The notes beneath the pieces were generated by a model. It saw nothing but the letters and a program-made list of their open reading frames with translations. It searched no databases and was not told the origin of the DNA. Of a stretch of DNA of 64,000 bases, positions 27,301 to 39,648 are shown one piece after another. Each line of letters begins with the position of its first letter. Position 1 is the first letter of the stretch. Source of the stretch: Tetrahymena thermophila SB210 (lineage: Eukaryota > Ciliophora > Oligohymenophorea > Hymenostomatida > Tetrahymenidae); NCBI RefSeq assembly GCF_000189635.1, contig NW_002476512.1, positions 496,001 to 560,000 of the forward strand, read 5' to 3'. The position numbers and the translations under genes were made by a program.

Positions 27301-29048
27301 GATTTAAGAGTAATTAAATCAACTAATTAGTGCTCATTGAAGGATTGTTTCTCTAATTTCTATAAAAATCATCAATAAGGCTAGCTAAATTGCCCACATT
27401 ACCTATATTACCCAAATTAAGAGCACCTAAGATTTAATTAGCTGATTGACTGGTATTATTTGCTGCTTAAATTAATGGTGCTGCTAAATTTCCAATTTCA
27501 TTGTTCTTAATTTATTATTTTTGTTATGCAAAATTTTGCTACTCCATGAACTAAAAGCTCTAATCGTTGTTGAATCTATATAATGAATTGTTCTTTCCTT
27601 CAGGTTTTTTTTCATCTGACAAATCGCTTTCACCTATTTTGTTTATAAACAACATAAAATGTTTTTTATTAATTTTGTCATAAAAGGTATGCTGCTTAAT
27701 AAATTAATAGTAAAGTTTTTCGATTGTAAATTTCAGTGAATAAAATAAAAAAAATCTTTATTTTTTTCAAAAAGTGAATTAATCTTGTGCATGAGATTGA
27801 AAAATGAATAATTAATCTATTTGCTTATTAATTGATTGATTTGTATTTAAATAGTAATTAGAAAAAGATAGAAATTTAAATTTAATTATAAATAAAATAA
27901 TAAAATTAGGAAAATAAAAGATGAATTCGTCTACTTTAGAATTATTAATTAAATAATATTTATTTATGTCTCTATTGATTAATTTATAATAAGTGGGTAC
28001 ATTTTAAAAAGTGTTAACATTGCGTAAAGTTATCTATATTTGGTGCTACTACTTAGGCTGATTGATTCTTGATAACATTTAGTTTGTATTAAAGTTATTA
28101 TGATAAAATTTTACTTACTAAGTTTAGTAAAAAAAAGAAGCTAAATAGTAGTAGCGATTATTATTTTTATTATCATCAAAATTGAAATCTTTTTCCAAAT
28201 AATTGTTTTTCTATTTAATACTAATATTTTCTTGTTAATACTATAACAATGCCAATTAGTAGCTTATTATGCACTTTTAACATCCACTATTGTGGTAAAT
28301 TCCTCTCTTTTATTTTCTAATTCGACTTTTAAAATTATTTTAACTAAATTAAGATTACCTTGATCTTCAACTTTTCTTTTTTTTACAAGAACATTGCCAT
28401 TAGATTCATTATTAAATTATGAAAGATTTTCAGGATTGGCGTTGCTTGTATTTTGCTTTTCGTTGTTAGCGCCTTATGGTTTTAACTTAGTTCTGGTGGA
28501 CTTCTTATTATTCTTTCTATCTTCTTTAGCACCTGTTTTATAAAACTTTTTAAATAACCTTTTAAAACGAGTTTATCAAAATTGATGCATTCATTATTCT
28601 ATTCATTTATTTCTTCTTTATTTTTTCACAATTATAATTGCAGGCGGGAAGTAAAGAATTTATTCAAAAATTCTAAGGAATATAAGGGATAGATCTCTTT
28701 TATACTTTTAAGGCTAGTTTAATCCCTAGTCCTTCCGATTACATTACTTCCAAGCCATGATTCAAATTAAGCATTTCGTTTCTTCATTTGAGAAAGAAAT
28801 AACTATAATTTGAAGCCTAGCGATTATGAATATTGCTGGCATGATTATGCATTAATATTTTATCGAAATAATTATAATTCAATACGTCTGTTGATTTCTG
28901 TGATCTGCTCAACTACAATTTTTATAACTTCCTAAAAATCCTCATCATGTTAATTGTTTTTCTTTTTCCCCTTGCTAGGAGGAGGTGCTTGTGCACTTTT
29001 TTCTGTTAATAACGCTCCACTGGACGCTTATTCTATATCTTAAATCAT
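24313..29048 (-). CDS. Large Gln-rich charged protein, unknown (about 1253 aa)
   Basis: Six phase-consistent minus-strand exons: 28706-29048, 28242-28532, 27295-27633, 26811-27220, 26673-26750, 24313-26613 (TGA). The N-terminal ~200 residues are Lys-rich and include a Lys-Lys-Arg-Lys-Val run like the core of the SV40-type nuclear signal. A hydrophobic, Asn/Leu-rich middle follows. A short conserved-looking stretch (Ser-Arg-Ala-Ser-Thr-His-Ile-Ala-Ile-Ala-Tyr, then Tyr-Asn-Ala-Arg-Lys-Leu-Arg-Glu-Gly-Lys-Arg) spans exons 4-5. The last exon begins with long poly-Gln tracts around a Pro-Pro-Pro-Pro. It then becomes Glu/Lys/Gln-rich and ends in a Ser/His/Asp/Arg-rich tail. A nuclear role is inferred. 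The start (Met at 29048) and the 608-base intron 27634-28241 are the least certain parts, since extra exons could lie in that intron or upstream. Confidence 0.7.
26478..26608 (-). repeat. Poly-glutamine coding repeat (TAA/TAG/CAA mixed)
   Basis: On the minus strand this stretch encodes long Gln runs broken by short Pro and Leu insertions, using TAA, TAG and CAA codons interchangeably. The mixed codons show that selection acts on the Gln residues rather than on a pure trinucleotide repeat, although a run of TAA triplets is present at about 26511-26535. Confidence 0.75.
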
Positions 29049-29066
29049 TTTTAAAAGATCTTTATC

Positions 29067-30773
29067 CTATTTAATTTATAGATTCTTTTGATAACTTTTA
29101 ATTATTATTTTTTTTCTTTATATTCTTTTTTTTGTAATCACATTAGACCAAAATTAAATTATAAACATTATTTCTTGAAAATGCCGAAACGTTAAATTCA
29201 GAGCACATTCATTCATTCTTTAATTACATAATCTATACATAAACACATACATACATATATATATATATATTAATTATCATAATTTGTATTATTTTCGGAT
29301 CTTTTGTATATTTTCAAATTCTATCATTTTTCAGTCTTTCTTGTCTATAAATGTTTTCCATAGTACTCCACTCCTTAGCTACTCTTACTTCTAAGGAGAT
29401 CAATCAATCATTTATCTGGGTTATTTCTGCAACAATTGCTTGGTGTGAAACATAAAACTTATTAACCGCGCTACTTACTTTTCGATTATCCAATATCACA
29501 TTAACTATCTAGGATTGATATTGATTTCTTTTCTTTTATTTTTTTTATAAGTCCAAAAATTTATAATATGATTATTAATAGGTTTTTGTTAATTAAAGCA
29601 ATTCAATAGTAATTCAAAATGATGAATTATTTTTAAATTTATTTGTATTTAATAATATTTGCAATCTTTAAAAAGAAATTTTGACTTTTATTTCCCCTTA
29701 CTTACAATTTGCCTAGTTTTTTATCAAATTTATAATTTGCATTCAATGATGCGCAATTTAATCTTTTTTTAAATTTTATCGTTGCCATTAAATATAATTT
29801 AATTTATTTTAAGTAAGTTTTTTTTTTTTACTTAATTAATTTTCTGATTTCTAAATAAACAATCTAAATAATATTAATGCTCATCTATTTATTTATTCAT
29901 TCTATTAAGATAATCTTAACTAAAGCAAATACATGTTTATAAGTTTTTTGTTTATTTAGATAAATAAATTCATAAAGATTTAATTTATTAATTCATTCAT
30001 TTTCATAAAGACATTTTTTTATTGAAAAAAAATAATTAAAAAAATATTTTAAAATTAATTTTGATTTTATTGTTATTAATAGATTTAATCCTTTATTTAA
30101 ATTAATTTTATTTTTTAAATAGCTTATTTTTGCTTAATTATTGATAAAACTTTATTATTTTAATTTGAATTAAATATATTTTTATTTATTTAATTTTGAA
30201 AATAGAATAAAGCTTGTTCAAAAAAAAAAGCAAATATTTTAATTCATATTAATTGAAGATGAAATTATTAAAATGCTTTTAAGTTTTAGAGTACTAATTT
30301 TAAGATATCACACTTACACCTTTAAATCTAGCTAAACCATTTATGGGCTTTTATCATAAATGTAATTAATTTTAAAAAATATTATTAAATATATAAAAAA
30401 ATTAAATTTAAAAGCAAATTTTATTTATTTTTTTAATTATATTTGCATTTATTTTATTAAAAATAATTTTATCTTTCAAATTAATTTTATTCTTATAAGT
30501 TGTCAAAGTTTATTTATCATAATAATAATAAAAATAGTTCTAATTTTACTTTTAATGAATAAGATATAATACTAGTTGAATATCATATGCAATTCAAGTT
30601 AAATATATTGAGGTTAAGTTTTTAAAATTATTAAAATAACTAGTATATAAACAATATATATTAAGAAGACTTAATGGTAATTTATATTTAAATTAAATAA
30701 ATAGAATATTGAAACAAGAGAATATATTATTTTTTGAAATGTTCTGTTACTTATAAATAAAAGGAACAGAGAC
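29067..30773. other. Spacer with a GC-richer, structured or coding-like island
   Basis: Mostly AT-rich, but about 29310-29510 is clearly better balanced in base content. On the minus strand it holds partial open frames interrupted by TGA and several splice-like motifs. It also holds a perfect 8-bp inverted repeat (CTCCTTAG / CTAAGGAG, ~29371-29398). It may be an ncRNA, a 5' exon of the Gln-rich gene, or a relic. An AT dinucleotide run lies at about 29250-29270. The rest shows nothing. Confidence 0.45.
29243..29270. repeat. ACAT then (AT)n simple repeat
   Basis: Three ACAT units run into about eight AT dinucleotides. Confidence 0.65.
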
Positions 30774-33700
30774 TCATTGACTTTTTTCTTATTATTGTTG
30801 TTACTATTATTTTTAATAAAATATTCTCAAGTAAGAGCGAATTAAGAAAGCTATTTCTCTACAGTATTGGGGAGTTTCAAAAATATGTTTTGTATTATCA
30901 TGAGATATTACTATAACTTCCTTCTCAGTGCAGCAAAATTTTTAGATATTTTTAATTTGCACTCTTCTTTTTGGTCTATTTAAACCTATAGAATCGCACA
31001 TCAGAATATTAGATGGGTTTATTGCTAAAAGTATCTCGTCTTTAATGGGAATTTGTTAATTTTATTAAATCATTTGCTCATATTTTTCTTTAGAAGAAAG
31101 TGTGTCATTTAGTGTTTTAATTTTGATTCTTTGGTATTTTACATCTCTAAATATTGTACTCATAAACAAATCTTACTTACTAAGATAAAGTATGTAGGCT
31201 AACTTTGCTTAAGATGGAGTGTACTCTTTCTTTAAAAGTCTATTATCAACCAAATTCTATAGTATTAAGTGTTACCATTACTGAATATCTTTTTAGAAAT
31301 ACATTTTAGCTGGTATGTAAAAAACCGGATCAATTAAAATTTCATTTCTATTTTATATGAATTGTTCGTATTCATCTTATTCATCAATCTGTTCAATATC
31401 TTAATAAGAAAGCTTTTTAAGCTGTGATGCACCGCTTTCACTTTAGCTAGTAGCACTCAAAAAATTACTCTATGTTCTTTATGGAGACCCACTATCTGCA
31501 TTGATACTCTATCTTTTAGATATTTCTTTTAAAATGACGTCTCTTGGAAAATCTATGCACAGTTATAAAGCAGCCAAATTCAAGTAATCTTTTTCCTCCA
31601 AAGGTGCATACTTTCCTTCAAGTACTTCTGAAGATAGCTAAGTGTAGAAAACGCTTATTGCTTCTTTATCGTTTTCTTAAAATGAAAAAAGTATTCTGAT
31701 TCCAAGGTAAATTTTAAGTCCTTCAAGATCCTAATAATTTTAAAGGTTGAATTGCTCAATACCTTCATCATTTTATTTTGAGTTGCTATGTATGAAAGAA
31801 GAATTTAATTGAGATCCAAATAAATACTACTCATTTTCCCAAAAAGCTATCACATCCATTACTCTCTCACTTTCATCTATAAATCTCGTTTCTTTTCTCT
31901 TTTTCTTAATATTGTTTCTTACTTCCATAAGGCCATAATATTCATGTCTTTAGGTTATACCTATTTTCTAAAGTAGCTCCTGCTTAAGCATCTTCACACT
32001 AGTATAGCTTTCTACTCCTACAGTAATTGGGATTTCATTTAGAAGATAAACTCTAATCAAAATTTGTTTCTTATTCTCAATCATTACAATTTCAGTATCA
32101 GTTGGGATGCATCCTCTTTGTATTTACTCACTTTTATAAATTCTTTGAAAACAGTATTAGTACCATTTTCTCTCATCCTATTCTATTTGAGTATCTGTAT
32201 TTCTCATATATAAAAAGTGAAGTAAAGGATAATAAAATCTACTGGTTGTTGGCAGTATGCTGCTTATAATAGCAAACAGCTTTAAATATTTTATTCTTGA
32301 CTCCTTTTTATCATTTGCACTTAATTATTTGCATAATTAAACGTAAACCTAAAATATTTTAATTCATCAATTTAAAATTTCCCAAAATGCATATTTAAAA
32401 AATGGTTTTCAAAAATGTTATTTGAATCATAAAAGATTAAAATATTAGTTTAAAAACTTAATTAATGCTGATAAAATTTTTATTTATTGATAAAGCATTT
32501 ATTTTTTTTAATTTATTCTTATTTTTCACTAAAAAAAAAAGAAAAAGAGATTAAAATCAAATATGTATTTTGACAAAAAAATTTTAATTTACTTCTTCTT
32601 TTAGGTCGATTGACTCTTCGTTACAAAGGGTAAGAAGCTTTATGATATTGTTGTGTCTGTTATATCGGGATTTTCTTTCTCCTGTGCACTTTAAGAGAGT
32701 TTTAAATATGTTAATAGCTTTTTCTGAAGGAGAAAATTTTTTATACTAAATTAATTTTGTAAGTTTTCTTTATTATAGGACAATTTGTTCAAGTGAGTTT
32801 GTGTCTCTAACACTAGCTTTTCTTGGGTTCATCAGAGAATATTTCGAAAAGACAGTTGCTAATTTTTGTGATTAATCGTTAGTAATTTATTTAGATACTT
32901 ACTTATCTAATTTTCCAGTTCTAGCATCTTCATAATTAATTGGTCTTTAAGTCTATGTTGATGTGTCATTATATAAATTATTTTATTGAATAATACTCCT
33001 AATTGATTAAACAGCATCTTTTGTGTCTTCATAGGTGATTATATTCTTCAAATCAGCAATATTTGTTAGTGGATTTGAAATTGGTTTAAGCTAGTGCCTC
33101 ATTATTTTCTCTTAAGTTTGTGTGATTCCCCATTTTGTTCTTTTTGCAAGAATAAAAGAAAGGTGTGAATAAAAGTTATTTTTTTTTATTTATTGAATGA
33201 TTTCTTCACTTATCAAATCATTTAATTCACCCTCAAAATCTAAACTATTAGGAACATCTTCTAAATCTATTGCACTCTCCATATTAAACTCTGCATACTA
33301 ATAAGCAGGGTTATACTCTGTAAATTATAATATCAGAGGTTTAGTATATTTAATTTTTTCTTTTTAGTCAGTTGTTTCTTTCATATTTATCAGCTTCTAC
33401 TCTCCTAATTCAGATAGCTACAAATCTTTATTAATTTTATTTTAACTACTACTTGCAATTAGGGTTTATCTCCAAGCATTGCTGGCCCTCTTACTACTAC
33501 TAATTAATTTTTATTTAAAATTTAATTAAAACAAATATTTTAAGTAGTGAAAATATTTTTTCAATCCATTTTATGGGTGTAGGTCTTAATAATTTCACTA
33601 AAATTTTTATTATTAATTTAATTTAAATTGATTTTCAAATTAATAATTGCATGATTTTATTTAAATTCAATTTAATGCAAAATAAGAAAATGTTTAACAT

Positions 33701-36700
33701 CTAATCATAGCTCAAATTTTTAAATCCTAAAAAAATTTTTTATAGATTTTGATTTCTCTTAAAATTTGTACGAATTAAATAAATAATTTAAATAAAATTA
33801 AATACTGTGATGGATTCAAGTTAACTTAAGGTATAATCTTTGATTTTCTAAAGTCTTTTAAATCTTGTTAGGTTTTATTAATTTATATCTCACCTAAATT
33901 AAGCTCGTTTACAATAGATTAAATTTATTGGCCTACAAGACTTTATTTTTATTGCATCATTTAATTATTTACTTAAAATGATGAAGTAACTTAATTTTGG
34001 CTTTTTTAAGGCTATTTTAAAATAAAAAAATTTAAATAAACATTTAAATATTTATTTTAATTTTACTTGTTGATTTTACTATTTATTTTACTAAATTGTA
34101 GATGTTTAATTTTGAACAACAGGCTTAGTTTTATTTGGGTTACGATAATATTTAATTTACTAAAATGCAATATGAATATTTGTTTTATCAAATATCATAA
34201 AACAAACCAAATCCCACACAAATGAGATATAGTTTAACCTAAATGCAGAGATTCCTTATCCCAACATTCTTAGCCTAATAAGCTTCTTCATTTTTAATAT
34301 TGATTTCTTTTTCCTTAGGAATTTTTATCTTTAAATAGCCATTCTAGCAAATGATTGCAATTTAATTAATTAATTTTTTATTTTCATTAAATTCTTATGG
34401 AAGTATTTCCTAAACAGATATTTTTAAATTGAGACAATAATTCGCTTTGCATATTTTTTTCTTTATTAAATAATTTCTTAAATTTTTTCATGCAAAATCT
34501 TCATAACTTCATTTTTGAGAAATATTTTTGTTTTTCCAAATGCTACACATTTCTAAGGAAGTTATTTATTTTGCAATAAATTGGTCTTTTCAAATATTTC
34601 TGTTGTAATTAATTATTTTAAATCTAACTTTTATTGCTAAACCTTCTACAATGTTAATCCTTTTGTTTTCTATCCCAGTTCTTGGTATTCTAAGAAAAAG
34701 TTTTCATAAGTCATTCTGTAAGAATATCCAACTTTGCGGATTTTAATGGAATCAAGTATGCCTAAATACTGTACTTGCTAATAAACATAATCATACTTAA
34801 AAAAATTCTTTTTCTTTTCTTCGTTTGGTTTTATACATCTTATGAAGTGAACATCGCTATTATTCAATTCTATCATTAATTCCTATAAAGATTATCTAAA
34901 TTTTTAGCCTAGAAACTTTACATTCTTTTTACTTGAGTTCATTTGATTACTAATTTCAGCTTTTTTAAAATTTAAATTATTTCCAAAATTTTGAAGATTT
35001 TAAGTTTCTTTATTCTACTAAGTTTAAGACCCTTAATAAGATAATAAATTCGCAATAACTGGACATTTACTACTTTAAAGACATTTTTCTACTTCGGTAC
35101 TCACTTCATCTTTATTTTTATCTCTAAATCCGCGCACATCATATACAACTTGTTTTGCTGTATGACTAAGGCTGAAAGAATATTTATCTTTTTTAGGGAA
35201 GCTGACAAGTTGATTTTTAGAGTGGTTTTTTGTAATTTAATTTAAAAAAGAATCATCCGTCCCTGATCCCAATGAGCAATTTTCATCTAAAAGCACCATG
35301 ATTCCTTTAAATAAAATATAAATCAAAATGTAAAATATGAAAATAAGAATTTACCATTGGGTTTTTTTTCAATTGTATCAATAATGAGCTAATTCTCTTA
35401 ATATTATAAATCAGAAAATACATCCAAAATTCCTTCTTATTTATAATCTTCTTCTTCGCTTTTGAAAACATATTAAACATACAATTACTAAAATTTTTCA
35501 TTGGTAAAATTAATGCAAAGCTGCTCAAATGAGTTTATATCAAAGCTCTCAAAACCAAATATATCTAAAAGGCCTATGCTTAATGATTTATTTAGCAAAT
35601 CTTAAGGTGGCAACAAATTTTAATTTAACTTCCAAACCAAAAAGTTAAAAAGACTATCATATAGATTTTTACTTAGACTGTCTCTCATAGACAAGCATTC
35701 TTCAGCAGTTTATGGAGATTTAATTACTGTAGTTCCAACTTTCCTTACCTTAAATACTAAAGACTCTTCAAGGTCTTTAGGATTAACTTAGAGTAACTCA
35801 GAGGCATTTTTGAATTCTTTATGATGTGTCGGTAAACTCATGTTCAAAAAAGTTGGAGCCTGAGTGTCGCTAGCTTTTGATGAGTCTAAATTTGCATTGC
35901 CTAACAGTAGTATCGCAGATATTAGAGAAAATATAGCTTCTTACTCTTAGTTAGAGAAATTCATTTATCTGAAGGACTTCTTTACTTCCAAATAGAGTTT
36001 AGCATCTTAAATGTTCTCAACCTCAAAGCAGTCACTTTTCTTTAGATAATCAAAATCAGATAAATTTTTGAACTAACTCAATCTCAAATTAGATAGTTCT
36101 TGATTTCCTTTTAGCATGTGGTAAAAAATGTGATAATTTCTCTCTCCCTTTCCTGGACAAGGTATTCTGCTCTTTTCGAGTAAGTAGCTATCAATGGAGG
36201 CTCCATTTATCTTTTAAGATGTTTTATCTATGTAGATTTTTACGTATTTACCAAATCTAGAGGAATTATTATTTCTTACTGTTTTAGCATTACCAAAAGC
36301 TTCTAGAATAGGATTACAAGCAAGTATTTTTACTTCTATTGCAAATTAGTTAAACTCTTCTAATAGAATATTCTTAGCTGTTTGAGTCTTTAATTAATTG
36401 AGTAAATCATTTTATTTATCAGACCCTGAACTCAAACTTGTTAAAAATTGCATCGATAATTTAGCATTTTCTGTTTTACCTGCTCCACTTTCGCCTGATA
36501 TAACTATTGCTTAATTTTTCTTATTGCTAAACATTTATTTGTAGGCTAATCCGCTTACAGTATATGTATGAGGTGTGTTTATAATATTTTAGTTGGTGCT
36601 CAGATTATTCATTTTGAAATCCTCTTCAAATTTTATGCCTAGATCAGATTTTATTTTATCTATTACTTGATTATCTTATACTCCTTCTATTTCTTTATAT

Positions 36701-37110
36701 GGATTCATAACTACCAAAGTTGGTCCAATATATGTGAAAATCATATTATTTTAATATCGCTTTCTCAAATTATTGATTATTTCAGCCTCATTTAAATACT
36801 TCATATGAACCATATCTGAATAACCTAAAGTTTGAAGAGAATCAACCATAATTTCCTTTTCTAATAATCTTTCAAATTAAACATCTAATTATCCATTAAT
36901 TGCTTAATCTGATATTCGATTTCCTAATTATTCTTCTTTACAAGTAACTTTTATCTTTGCTAAATTCTTTTCTTTTTATACTGATTGAATAACGCACTAG
37001 AAATATTATCCATTTTCAGAATTGTTTTAATTTTGCTAAGAATTTTCATATTTGAGCCAAACCCAACACTCTACATTAGGATTAATCCATTCTTAATAAC
37101 TTTTATTCAT
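30774..37110 (-). CDS. Myosin heavy chain with MyTH4-FERM tail (about 1816 aa)
   Basis: Four minus-strand exons: 35355-37110, 34092-35304, 32593-33499, 30774-32348 (TGA). The second exon's donor could also be at 34080. The motor domain holds the P-loop Gly-Glu-Ser-Gly-Ala-Gly-Lys-Thr (residues ~206-213). It also holds switch I (Asn-Asn-Asn-Ser-Ser-Arg-Phe-Gly-Lys), switch II (Leu-Asp-Ile-Phe-Gly-Phe-Glu, ~514), the Phe-Ile-Arg-Cys-Ile-Lys-Pro-Asn motif, and the converter ending Gly-Lys-Thr-Lys-Ile-Phe-Leu. Two IQ-like helices follow. Exons 3-4 encode a MyTH4 domain, centred on Lys-Glu-Glu-Val-Tyr-Val-Gln-Leu-Cys-Lys-Gln across the exon junction. They then encode a FERM-like region ending in a Gln-rich tail. 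Motor plus MyTH4-FERM is known from ciliate and other myosins that link actin to membranes or microtubules. All catalytic motifs look intact. Confidence 0.92.
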
Positions 37111-38471
37111 AAAACAAACTAGGAAAAAACTATATTTATTTTTACTAAATAAAAACTATTGATAATAAATAAACTAGTATATTGTACAATTTATATAATA
37201 TTATGCTATGCTAATTTTTAAAAAATTAGAATATTCAGACTACTTTAGAATATATCTATATTATTTCTTATTTCTTCCTTTTAATGCTTTTTAATTAATT
37301 GCTATATCTTTTAGTTAAATTCCAATTAATAAAAAGCTTTAATCTCTAATCTTTTTGATTGATTACTAGTCAATTAATTAATGGATCTTATCAACTCATA
37401 AAAACATATCTATCTATTAAAATTATTGAATGCATTTATTGAATATATCTGTATCATTAATTGTATATATAATTTTTGTTGGATTTTATTTATTTTGTAT
37501 TCCCCTAGTTCATGAAAAGAAGGTGTAGATTACTGATTTATCAAAAATTGATTAGTGTTCTAAAATAAAAAGACATTTAACTCTTTATTACTAATTAAAT
37601 TTAAGTATTATTAATTCACATCTTCAAAAATTAATTAATAATTTTTTATTTTTCTTTTAAAAAATTTAATTAAAACCAATAAGCTGTCTTTATATTTATT
37701 TATTGTATCCTTTTTAAAAACAAGACAATTTTATTTTTACATAGATTTTTTTTTTTCAAATCAATATACTCACATATCATATACACTCATATATTAGGCA
37801 CAAGTGGAATTAAATAAAATTTTCATAGGTAACAGATATTGATCTCAATTCACTAAATTTTTGAATGGCATTTGGCTATATCCTTTTTTATAAAATTATA
37901 TTGTATTTATAAATTAATTTTCATAAAAGCTTATTTTTTTTTAGACAATAAAATTTTTGATTTGGAAAAATTTTAGTGATTCTATAATTTATAAAAAATA
38001 AATATCTTATAAAAATATAAAAAAAATTAAGATGATAGAAAATCAATAAAAATTATGAAAGGAAAAAAAATCAAGCTACATCAAAAATTTGTCAAACTCC
38101 AAAACATAAATATAAAATAAAATGTAATTTAATCATTTATAATTTGATTGGTATGCATATTAAATTTATGTTATAAATTAATTAAAGTGAGATGGTACAA
38201 TCCTCTATAAATAAGCTATTAGTATTTTTTATATTGACTTCATCTTGATTTACTTACTCAATTCCTTTCTTAATGCTATATATAGATTTAAATTCATTTA
38301 TTTACTCAAATGATTAGTATTTGTTTAATTAATTAATTGGTTAATAATATTTTGTTCAGTGAATTAAATCTACTATTATATATTCTATTTTACTATATAT
38401 TTTGAAAGGCTTTGCTAATCTTTTGCTTGTTATCAAGATATTATATATGTTTATTTATTTATTTAGGTTAT
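37111..38471. other. AT-rich spacer
   Basis: Lies upstream of the myosin gene and downstream of the EB1 gene (both minus strand). The myosin promoter should lie near 37111-37300. No coding island or RNA gene was recognised. Confidence 0.55.
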
Positions 38472-39648
38472 TCAATTTTCCTATTCGATAAAAGAAGTGT
38501 TTGTGGTATCCTTGAATATTGATTAGTCACTTATTTACTTAATTTAAGAGCTATTTTGCAATTCAGCTTTTTCTTCTGGCTTAATATCAGTATTTTCTTT
38601 TTCTTCTGGTTTAATAGCAGTATTTTCTTTTTAAGCTACATCTACTTTAACAAGAGTTCTAATTTTATTAACAATTTCTTAGTCAGATTCTCCCTTAGTT
38701 AAAATTTCCTTTATGCTATTAATTAAAGAACTGTATTCTTTGCTCTCTGTTTTAGCAGGATTTGTTACTTTACTAGAAGGATTATGAGCTGCAGTAGTAT
38801 TAGTATTAGTTTTAGTATTTGAGTGAAGAGCTGGCTTACCATTTGAGTTGCCATTGTACATTTGACCTAAAGTTCTCTTATTGTTGTTAGCCAAAGCAGA
38901 AGTTGCAGGTTTAGAAGGAGTAGCTTTTTTTACTGTACTATTTGCAGCTTAAGTTGAAGGTTATGATGCTGCTATTGTCTTTTACTTAGTCTATTCTTCC
39001 TTTCTAGCAACTTTAGGAACTTCAACAACAGAACTGATTTTTACGGCTCTTCTTGCTTCAGGATCGTAATCAGCATTTCTATCACCACACTTTGTATCAA
39101 AGAACTTTTTAAACCATTAAGCGAATTCCAAATTGTCTTGATATTTACATTTTACTAACTTATTTACCTATTATTTAGGAAAAAATATATGATATAAAGC
39201 ATAAAAATTTTGGCTAAGTATTGATTATTATGACAATCTTTGTAAGTAAAAATAATATTTACATCAATGTGCTTTTTAACATCATTTTTCTCCAAACAGT
39301 TAGTAACAATCTTAAAGTTGCTAAGATATTCGTATTCTAATTTGGCTTTCCAATTAACTTTACCCATGCAAACTTATCCAGGATAAATCATATCCAAAAA
39401 TTAGCAATAAACTGCTCCTGTACCTAAATGGTCAATTTTTTCTATGTTAAGCTTTTTTTTTAAATGAAATGTTAATAAAAAATATCAAAAATTGTAGGAT
39501 CATTTTTTATTGTTTTAAATCATTAAACAAGATAGTTAAATATTTTTAGAAATGAAAAAGCTACCTTAAGTGTGTTATTAATCCATTTAAGGATGTCATT
39601 TTTGTTGACAAAGTATGCTGGATCCATAATTCCTATTGCCTCACTCAT
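38472..39648 (-). CDS. EB1-family microtubule plus-end-binding protein (322 aa)
   Basis: Three minus-strand exons: 39565-39648, 39263-39451, 38472-39167, ending in TGA. The first ~125 residues form the EB-type calponin-homology domain with family hallmarks: Met-Asp-Pro-Ala-Tyr-Phe-Val, Gly-Ala-Val-Tyr-Cys-Gln, Met-Gly-Lys-Val-Asn-Trp-Lys-Ala-Lys, Tyr-Glu-Tyr-Leu-Ser-Asn-Phe-Lys, and Asp-Asn-Leu-Glu-Phe-Ala-Gln-Trp-Phe-Lys-Lys-Phe-Phe. By family knowledge this domain binds growing microtubule plus ends. A Ser/Thr/Asn/Lys-rich linker follows. The C-terminal ~100 residues lack a convincing EBH coiled coil and have no acidic-aromatic EEY/F end. Instead there is a short duplicated Lys-Glu-Asn-Thr-x-Ile-Lys-Pro-Glu-Glu-Lys unit. 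Cilia, basal bodies and cytoskeletal microtubules are likely sites of action. Confidence 0.93.
38564..38632. repeat. Short tandem duplication in the EB1 C-terminal coding region
   Basis: Two near-identical units of about 30 bases encode Lys-Glu-Asn-Thr-(Ala/Asp)-Ile-Lys-Pro-Glu-Glu-Lys twice in the minus-strand EB1 gene. The TTTTCTTCTGG(C/T)TTAATA core is visible twice on the plus strand. Confidence 0.7.

Noticed and set aside
33890..34091. Continuous open frame after the myosin IQ region ending at TGA 33890-33892, giving a short-tailed myosin of 1056 aa
   Set aside because: The sequence turns into A/T homopolymer, and an in-phase donor at 34092/34080 joins cleanly to exon 33499-32593, which encodes MyTH4. 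The long form is preferred, though an alternative short form cannot be excluded.
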